In this document: positions 59,182 through 64,000 of the stretch, in pieces
How positions within the stretch are numbered: the stretch's first letter is position 1
Layout: every line of letters starts with the position of its first letter
Assembly (NCBI GenBank): GCA_029688825.1
Contig: JARUKX010000007.1
Location: forward strand, 1-64,000
Source of the DNA: Haloarculaceae archaeon H-GB1-1
GTDB taxonomy: Archaea; Halobacteriota; Halobacteria; Halobacteriales; Haloarculaceae
Length of the DNA: 64,000 bases
Direction: 5' to 3'
Translations under genes and position numbers: made by a program
The notes under the pieces: model-generated
The model's input: only the letters and a program-made list of their open reading frames with translations
Told to the model about the DNA's origin: nothing
Databases searched by the model: none

Positions 59182-60375
59182 ATGAGCGTTCACACTGCCG
59201 TCGTCCTGGCGGCGGGCGAAGGAACGCGCTTGCGTCCGCTGACGCGCAATCGCCCGAAGCCCATGCTTCCCGCGGCGAACCGCCCTATCCTGGAGTACGT
59301 CTTCGACGCCCTCGTCGACGCCGGCATCGACCGCATCGTCGCCGTCGTGGGCTACAAACGCGACCGCGTGCAGGACCACTTCGGACCGACGTATCGGGAC
59401 GTCCCCATCGAGTACGTCGTGCAGAGCAAGCAGCTCGGCAGCGGGCACGCCCTCCTGCAGGCCCGCGATGCCGTCGACGAACCGATGCTCGTCGTCAACG
59501 GTGACCGCATCATCGACAGCCACATCGTCGCCGGGGTCCGCGACGCCTTCGACGCCGACACCGGCGTCCCGACGCTGGCCGTCCTGGAACGCCGCGACGT
59601 CCACCAGTACGGTGCCGTCGTCATCCAGGGCGAGGACGTCGAAACCATCGTCGAGAAGCCGGAAACGGACGAGTACCGGCTCATCAACGGCGGCGTCTAC
59701 GCGTTCGACGAGACCGTCTTCGACGCCATCGAGGAGACCCCCCGACAGCAGGGCGAACTCGCGTTGACCGATACGCTGGCCCGGTTCGTCGAGACGGGAC
59801 AGGTACGGGCCGTCGAGACCAACGGCATGTGGGTCGACGCCACGTACCCATGGGACCTCCTGACGATGGCGACCGAAGTCCTCGCTCGGGGTCGTACCGA
59901 CGAGCCAGAGCGGGGGACAAACGTCTGGATCGACGACGACGCCATCGTCCACGACGCGGCGACGCTGCAACCGCCCGTCGTCGTCGGCCCGGACTGCGAG
60001 GTGTCGCCCGGGGCCGTCGTCGGTCCGAACGTGGCCCTCGGTCGCAACGTCACCGTCGGCGCGAACGCGACGGTCGAGCGATCGGTACTCGACGCGGACA
60101 CGCGCGTCGACCCCGGCTCGATCCTCCAGGACACCGTCACCGGACAGGCCGTCCACCTCGGTGCGGGCACCGTCGTCCCGGGCGGCCCGGCCGACGTCCG
60201 CGTGGGAACGCACGTCTTCGAGGACCAGCGACTCGGTGCCGTGGTGGGCGACAGAGCCCGGGCGGAGGGCAACGTCAGCCTCGCACCTGGGACGCTCGTC
60301 GGTCCGAACGCCCATCTCCACACCGGCGTCCTCGCGGACGGCCACGTCGAGGAGGACGCGGAGGTGGTGCGCTGA
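59182..60375 (+). CDS. glmU: bifunctional sugar-1-phosphate nucleotidylyltransferase/acetyltransferase (GlmU-like)
   Basis: Encodes 397 residues. The N-terminal nucleotidyltransferase has VVLAAGEGTRLRPLTRNRPK (residues 7-26) and GDRIID, and VEKPETDEYRLINGGVYAF around 160-180. The C-terminal third has hexapeptide repeats forming a left-handed beta helix (VVGPDCEVSPGAVVGPNVAL, LGRNVTVGANATVERSVL). It likely makes UDP-GlcNAc from GlcN-1-P or GlcNAc-1-P, as in archaeal bifunctional enzymes. ATG 59182 is supported by AGCTATAGG about 22-30 bases upstream. The stop overlaps the glmS ATG by one base. Confidence 0.88.
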   Translation: MSVHTAVVLAAGEGTRLRPLTRNRPKPMLPAANRPILEYVFDALVDAGIDRIVAVVGYKRDRVQDHFGPTYRDVPIEYVVQSKQLGSGHALLQARDAVDEPMLVVNGDRIIDSHIVAGVRDAFDADTGVPTLAVLERRDVHQYGAVVIQGEDVETIVEKPETDEYRLINGGVYAFDETVFDAIEETPRQQGELALTDTLARFVETGQVRAVETNGMWVDATYPWDLLTMATEVLARGRTDEPERGTNVWIDDDAIVHDAATLQPPVVVGPDCEVSPGAVVGPNVALGRNVTVGANATVERSVLDADTRVDPGSILQDTVTGQAVHLGAGTVVPGGPADVRVGTHVFEDQRLGAVVGDRARAEGNVSLAPGTLVGPNAHLHTGVLADGHVEEDAEVVR

Positions 60376-62165
60376 TGTGCGGCATCATCGGCAGCGTCGG
60401 CCGCGACGGCGAGACCCTCGACGTCCTGGTCCACGGCCTCTCGAAACTGGAGTACCGAGGCTACGACTCCGCGGGCGTCGCACTGACCGGCGATGGACTC
60501 CAGACCCGCAAGTGCGCCGGCGAGATCGACGACCTCCGCGCCGAACTGGAGCACGAACCCCCCGCGGGCGTCGTCGGCATCGGCCACACCCGATGGAGCA
60601 CCCACGGCCCGCCGACCGACGAGAACGCACATCCCCACCAGGACTGTACCGGCGACGTCGCCGTCGTCCACAACGGCATCATCGAGAACTACCAGTCCCT
60701 GCGCGACGAACTCGTCGCCGCCGGCCATACCTTCGAGAGCGACACCGACACGGAGGTCGTCCCACACCTCATCGAGGACGCACTGGCCGACGGTGCCGGC
60801 CCGGAGGCCGCGTTCCGCAGCGCCATCTCGAAACTGGAGGGCAGCTACGCCGTCGCCGCCGTCGTCGACGGCACCGAGGCCATCTTCGCCGCCCGCAACG
60901 ACTCGCCGCTCGTCCTCGGCATCGACGACGACGCGTACTACCTCGCCAGCGACGTTCCCGCGTTCAGGGACCACACCGACCGCGTCGTCTACCTCGAAGA
61001 CGGCGAGTTCGCGACGCTCCGCGCCGACGAGTGGATCGTCAGCGACGGCACGGGCGAGACCGTCGAGAAAGCAGTCAACACCGTCGACTGGGACCCCGAA
61101 GAGACCGGCAAGAGCGGCTACGAGCACTTCATGCTCAAGGAGATCCACGAACAGCCCCGGGCGCTTCGGCAGTGTCTCCGCGGCCGCGTCGACGAACTCG
61201 CCGGCGAGGTCGACATCGGCGACCTCGCCGACCTCTCGCCCACCGGCGTGCAGTTCGTCGCCTGCGGAACCAGCTATCACGCCGCCCTCTACGGCGCGCA
61301 GTTGCTCCGCGAGGCCGGCATCCCCGCCCAGGCATTCCTCGCCAGCGAGTACGCTACGGCGACGCCACCCATCGGCGACGCGCTCGTCGTCGGCGTGACC
61401 CAGAGCGGCGAGACGGCGGACACCCTGAGCGCGCTCCGGGAGGCCCGCCGCCGCGGCGCGCGGACCCTCGCCGTGACCAACGTCGTCGGCTCGACCGCCG
61501 CCCGCGAGTGCGACCACGTCCTCTACATCCGCGCTGGCCCCGAGATCGGCGTCGCCGCCACGAAGACCTTCGTCAGCCAGCTCGCCGCGCTGAATCTCCT
61601 GGCACTGGGCGTGACCAACTGCCCCGACGCCCGCGAGACCATCGCCGCACTCCGGGAACTCCCGAGCGACACGCAGGCCATCCTCGACGACTCCACCGCC
61701 GAGTCCGTCGCCGAGCAGTACGCCGACGCGAGCGCGTACTTCTTCATCGGCCGCGAACACCAGTATCCCGTCGCGCTGGAAGGCGCGCTGAAGCTGAAGG
61801 AGATCACGTACAAGCACGCCGAGGGCTTCGCCGGCGGCGAGCTGAAACACGGGCCGCTCGCGCTCGTGACCGACGACACGCCGGTGTTCGCCGTCGTCAC
61901 GGGCGACGACGCCACGGCGACGAAGCTCGTCGGCAACGTCAAGGAGGTCGAGGCGAGGGATGCACCGGTCGTGGCCGTGACGGACGGGCAATCGGACGTC
62001 GAGCGCTACGCCGACGAGGTGCTGCGCATTCCCGAGACGCATCCGCGAGCGGCCGCCGTGCTCGCGAACGTGCAACTCCAGCTGGTGGCGTACCACACGG
62101 CCGCGCGGCTGGGACGCTCCATCGACAAGCCGCGGAATCTGGCGAAGAGCGTGACGGTGGAGTAA
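60375..62165 (+). CDS. glmS: glutamine-fructose-6-phosphate transaminase (isomerizing)
   Basis: Encodes 596 residues. The N-terminal glutaminase starts MCGIIGSVGRDG with the catalytic Cys as residue 2 and GHTRWSTHG (about 75). Two SIS domains follow (ACGTSYHAALYGAQLLREAG, TQSGETADTLSALREARRRG, GEGFAGGELKHGP-like region near 495). It makes glucosamine-6-phosphate, the entry step to UDP-GlcNAc, and is translated straight after glmU (TGATG overlap). Product feeds the sugar nucleotides used in N-glycosylation. No riboswitch-like leader is visible because the gene is internal to the operon. Confidence 0.94.
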   Translation: MCGIIGSVGRDGETLDVLVHGLSKLEYRGYDSAGVALTGDGLQTRKCAGEIDDLRAELEHEPPAGVVGIGHTRWSTHGPPTDENAHPHQDCTGDVAVVHNGIIENYQSLRDELVAAGHTFESDTDTEVVPHLIEDALADGAGPEAAFRSAISKLEGSYAVAAVVDGTEAIFAARNDSPLVLGIDDDAYYLASDVPAFRDHTDRVVYLEDGEFATLRADEWIVSDGTGETVEKAVNTVDWDPEETGKSGYEHFMLKEIHEQPRALRQCLRGRVDELAGEVDIGDLADLSPTGVQFVACGTSYHAALYGAQLLREAGIPAQAFLASEYATATPPIGDALVVGVTQSGETADTLSALREARRRGARTLAVTNVVGSTAARECDHVLYIRAGPEIGVAATKTFVSQLAALNLLALGVTNCPDARETIAALRELPSDTQAILDDSTAESVAEQYADASAYFFIGREHQYPVALEGALKLKEITYKHAEGFAGGELKHGPLALVTDDTPVFAVVTGDDATATKLVGNVKEVEARDAPVVAVTDGQSDVERYADEVLRIPETHPRAAAVLANVQLQLVAYHTAARLGRSIDKPRNLAKSVTVE

Positions 62166-62199
62166 GAAGCGGGACGCCGCTTACAGAAGGTGTACCGAA

Positions 62200-62961
62200 C
62201 TATTCCCCATCGGTCACTTCGAGACTGTTGGCCGCAATCTCCGGGTCGACTTCCCCCTGTAGCCGCCGCTCGGCTTCGTCGCGGTCCTCCGGATAGCCGA
62301 TGTCGTTTCGCCACCCGTCCATGCGGATGGCGTCGATGGTTCGGCCGGAGTGGATGAGCAGGTCGATGGCCTCGCTGATCTCGTACTCGCCGCGGCCGGA
62401 GGGCTGGACGAGGTGAGAGGCGTGGAAGATGGCGGGCGTAAAGGTGTAGAAGCCGGTCATCACCAGATTCGACGGCGGGTCGTCCGGCTTCTCGATGACG
62501 TCGGTTATCTCGCCGTACTTGTTGGTGTCACAGACCCCGTAGCGGGACGCCTCGTCCCACGGAACCTCCTCGACGAGGAACGCGGCGTCGGCGCGGTCCT
62601 CGCGCTGGCGATTGACGACGTCCTGGAGGTTGGCTTCGAAGATGTTGTCCCCAAGCATCAGCATGAAGTCGTCGTCGATGTGTTCCTCGACGGTCAGCAG
62701 GGCGTGGGCGAGCCCCAGCTGTTCGCGCTGGTGGGTGTAGGTGATGGGCACGCCGTCGAATTCGTCGTCGAAGTGGCTGATGATGGCTTCCTTCTTGTAC
62801 CCGACGACGACGATGAGCTCGTCGGCACCGAGTTCGACCAGCTGTTCGAAACAGTGGGCGAGGATGGGTTTGCCGGCGACTTCGACCATCCCCTTCGGTT
62901 TGTCTTCCGTCAGCGGGCGAAGGCGCGTTCCTTCCCCGGCAGCGAGCACGACTGCCTTCAT
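62200..62961 (-). CDS. aglF: sugar nucleotidyltransferase (AglF-like, UTP-glucose-1-phosphate uridylyltransferase type)
   Basis: Encodes 253 residues. It has the nucleotidyltransferase fold: VVLAAGEGTRLRPLTEDKPKG (residues 4-24, minus the last residues), LMLGDNIF (about 101) and VIEKPDDPPSNLVMTGFY (about 155-172), with GEYEISEAIDLLI and WRNDIGYPEDRDEAERR at the end. Glucose-1-phosphate or a related sugar is the likely substrate. It is divergent from a UDP-sugar dehydrogenase gene, the same pairing as aglF/aglM in Haloferax N-glycosylation. The symbol is by this analogy; other thymidylyl/uridylyltransferases are possible. Confidence 0.8.
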   Translation of the reverse strand: MKAVVLAAGEGTRLRPLTEDKPKGMVEVAGKPILAHCFEQLVELGADELIVVVGYKKEAIISHFDDEFDGVPITYTHQREQLGLAHALLTVEEHIDDDFMLMLGDNIFEANLQDVVNRQREDRADAAFLVEEVPWDEASRYGVCDTNKYGEITDVIEKPDDPPSNLVMTGFYTFTPAIFHASHLVQPSGRGEYEISEAIDLLIHSGRTIDAIRMDGWRNDIGYPEDRDEAERRLQGEVDPEIAANSLEVTDGE

Positions 62962-63047
62962 TGCTCACCTCTCTGCCGTGATGAAGTAAAACTCTTCTCA
63001 CTACCGTATCCGAATCCTGAAGGACCGCGGCCGCTCAGTGTCCGGTA

Positions 63048-64000
63048 ATGAACGTCAGCATCGTCGGCAGCGGCTACGTCGGAACGACGGTCGCCGCCTG
63101 TCTCGCCGACCTGGGCCACGTGGTAACGGCCATCGACATCGACGAAGACGTCGTCGCGGCGGTCACCGACGGCGAGACGCCCATCCACGAGCCGGGACTG
63201 GACGAACTCGTCGCCGAGCACGGCGGCGACCGGCTCCGTGCGACGACGGACTACGACGTCGTTCCCGAGACGGACCTGACGATGCTCGCGCTGCCGACGC
63301 CCTCGAACGATGACGGCAGCATCGACCTCCGGTTCATGGAGGCCGGTGCGGAGTCGGTGGGGGAAGCACTCGCCGAAGCGGAGGGCGGGGACGACGACCC
63401 ACACGTCGTCGTCACGAAGAGCACCGTGATTCCCGGCACGACCGAGGACCGGCTCGCCGCCGCCATCGCGGCAGCGGGCGTCGAGCGTGGCGAGGACTTC
63501 CTCGTCGCGTCGAACCCCGAGTTCCAGCGAGAGGGGTCGGCGGTCGCGGACTTCCTGAATCCCGACAAGCTGGTGTTCGGGACCGACGACGACCGCGCGC
63601 TCGCCGCGCTTCGGGACCTCTACGCGCCGCTTCGAGACGCCGCAGACGCCGAGGTGCCCGTCGTCGAGACCGGCATCCCCGAGGCCGAGATGATCAAGTA
63701 CGCGAACAACGGCTTCCTCGCCGCCAAGGTCAGCCTCATCAACGACATCGGAAACGTCTGCAAGGAGTTCGGCGTCGACGCCTACGAGGTGGCCGACGCC
63801 ATCGGGCTGGACGACCGCATCGGCGAGCGGTTCCTTCGAAGTGGCGTCGGGTTCGGCGGCTCTTGCTTTCCGAAAGACGTTGGTGCGATTATATCAGCCG
63901 CCCGCGAGCGCGGCTACGACCCCGCGGTCCTCTCGGCGGCCGTCGAACTGAACGACGCCCAGCCCGAGCGACTGCTCGGCCTGCTCGACGAGCACGTCGA
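63048..64000 (+). CDS. aglM: UDP-glucose/GDP-mannose 6-dehydrogenase (AglM-like), cut by window end
   Basis: About 317 codons are visible; the gene continues beyond the window. It starts [20 protein letters not shown] with the Rossmann motif GSGYVG, has [14 protein letters not shown] (about 83-96), [14 protein letters not shown] and the catalytic Cys in [13 protein letters not shown] (about residue 270). It oxidises a UDP-hexose to a UDP-uronic acid with two NAD(P)+. It is divergent from the AglF-like gene with 86 bases between starts; the interval holds TATA-like AT-rich bases but no further gene. Probably feeds N-linked glycan assembly. Confidence 0.87.
   Translation, partial: MNVSIVGSGYVGTTVAACLADLGHVVTAIDIDEDVVAAVTDGETPIHEPGLDELVAEHGGDRLRATTDYDVVPETDLTMLALPTPSNDDGSIDLRFMEAGAESVGEALAEAEGGDDDPHVVVTKSTVIPGTTEDRLAAAIAAAGVERGEDFLVASNPEFQREGSAVADFLNPDKLVFGTDDDRALAALRDLYAPLRDAADAEVPVVETGIPEAEMIKYANNGFLAAKVSLINDIGNVCKEFGVDAYEVADAIGLDDRIGERFLRSGVGFGGSCFPKDVGAIISAARERGYDPAVLSAAVELNDAQPERLLGLLDEHV

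Noticed and set aside
1-64000. CRISPR arrays, rRNA genes or additional tRNA genes
   Set aside because: No regularly spaced direct repeats, no rRNA-like sequence and no cloverleaf other than the one at the start were seen.

Overview
The window is a GC-rich chromosomal segment of a halophilic archaeon (class Halobacteria). The evidence is archaeal information-processing machinery (MCM, TFB, Rpa3 with its partner, Tfx, Pus10, RNase HII), very acidic proteins, mostly leaderless genes with a TATA-like box about 25-30 bases upstream of the start codon, bacterio-opsin-activator-type regulators, and haloarchaeal taxis (CheF) and N-glycosylation genes. Nothing points to a plasmid; most of it looks like core chromosome with a few scars of mobile DNA and gene decay. 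I cannot name the genus.

Layout. 1-2.7 kb: tRNA-His, small conserved proteins and the single-strand DNA-binding pair rpap3/rpa3. 2.9-5.2 kb: carbohydrate-related patch with a secreted beta-helix protein, an exported GH5-type glycoside hydrolase and what looks like the broken C-terminus of a GH43-type enzyme. 5.2-16.5 kb: housekeeping and poorly known genes (atypical SDR, Tfx, TRAM protein, membrane-anchored HerA-like ATPase, radical SAM protein, MFS exporter, thioredoxin with a palindromic operator, FAD/disulfide reductase, DUF1684, DUF373) and a possible leaderless microprotein or small RNA at 10.2 kb. 16.5-23.1 kb: mutS and mutL separated by a receiver/PAS histidine kinase. 24.6-34.9 kb: mcm carrying two inteins, followed by a tight unknown operon ending in a MinD/ParA ATPase, a TFB gene, another unknown gene and a second, lysine-less ParA-like protein.

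35-41 kb: HIT protein, DUF2270 and DUF502 membrane proteins, Fe-S uracil-DNA glycosylase and two regulators. 41.3-45.1 kb: ileS with a 410-bp tandem duplication that leaves a free-standing copy of its C-terminal 78 residues. 45-53.7 kb: YbjQ-like protein, secF-secD, YihY-type protein, rnhB, a frameshifted and truncated formate/nitrite transporter, two small regulators and pus10. 53.7-56.3 kb: an MscS channel gene split by a TnpB-only IS605-type element and carrying a further nonsense codon. 56.4-64 kb: uppP, two tandem cheF genes, a GlmU-like bifunctional enzyme, glmS, and divergent sugar-nucleotide genes (aglF-like, aglM-like, the last cut by the window end); this end supplies activated sugars for surface glycans next to taxis adaptors.

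The most interesting places are the uncharacterised mcm-linked operon with two ParA-family proteins, the mscS/TnpB insertion whose two flanks can be joined exactly to restore the reading frame, and the ileS tail duplication. All family names come from recognising the translated sequence; no database search was run.
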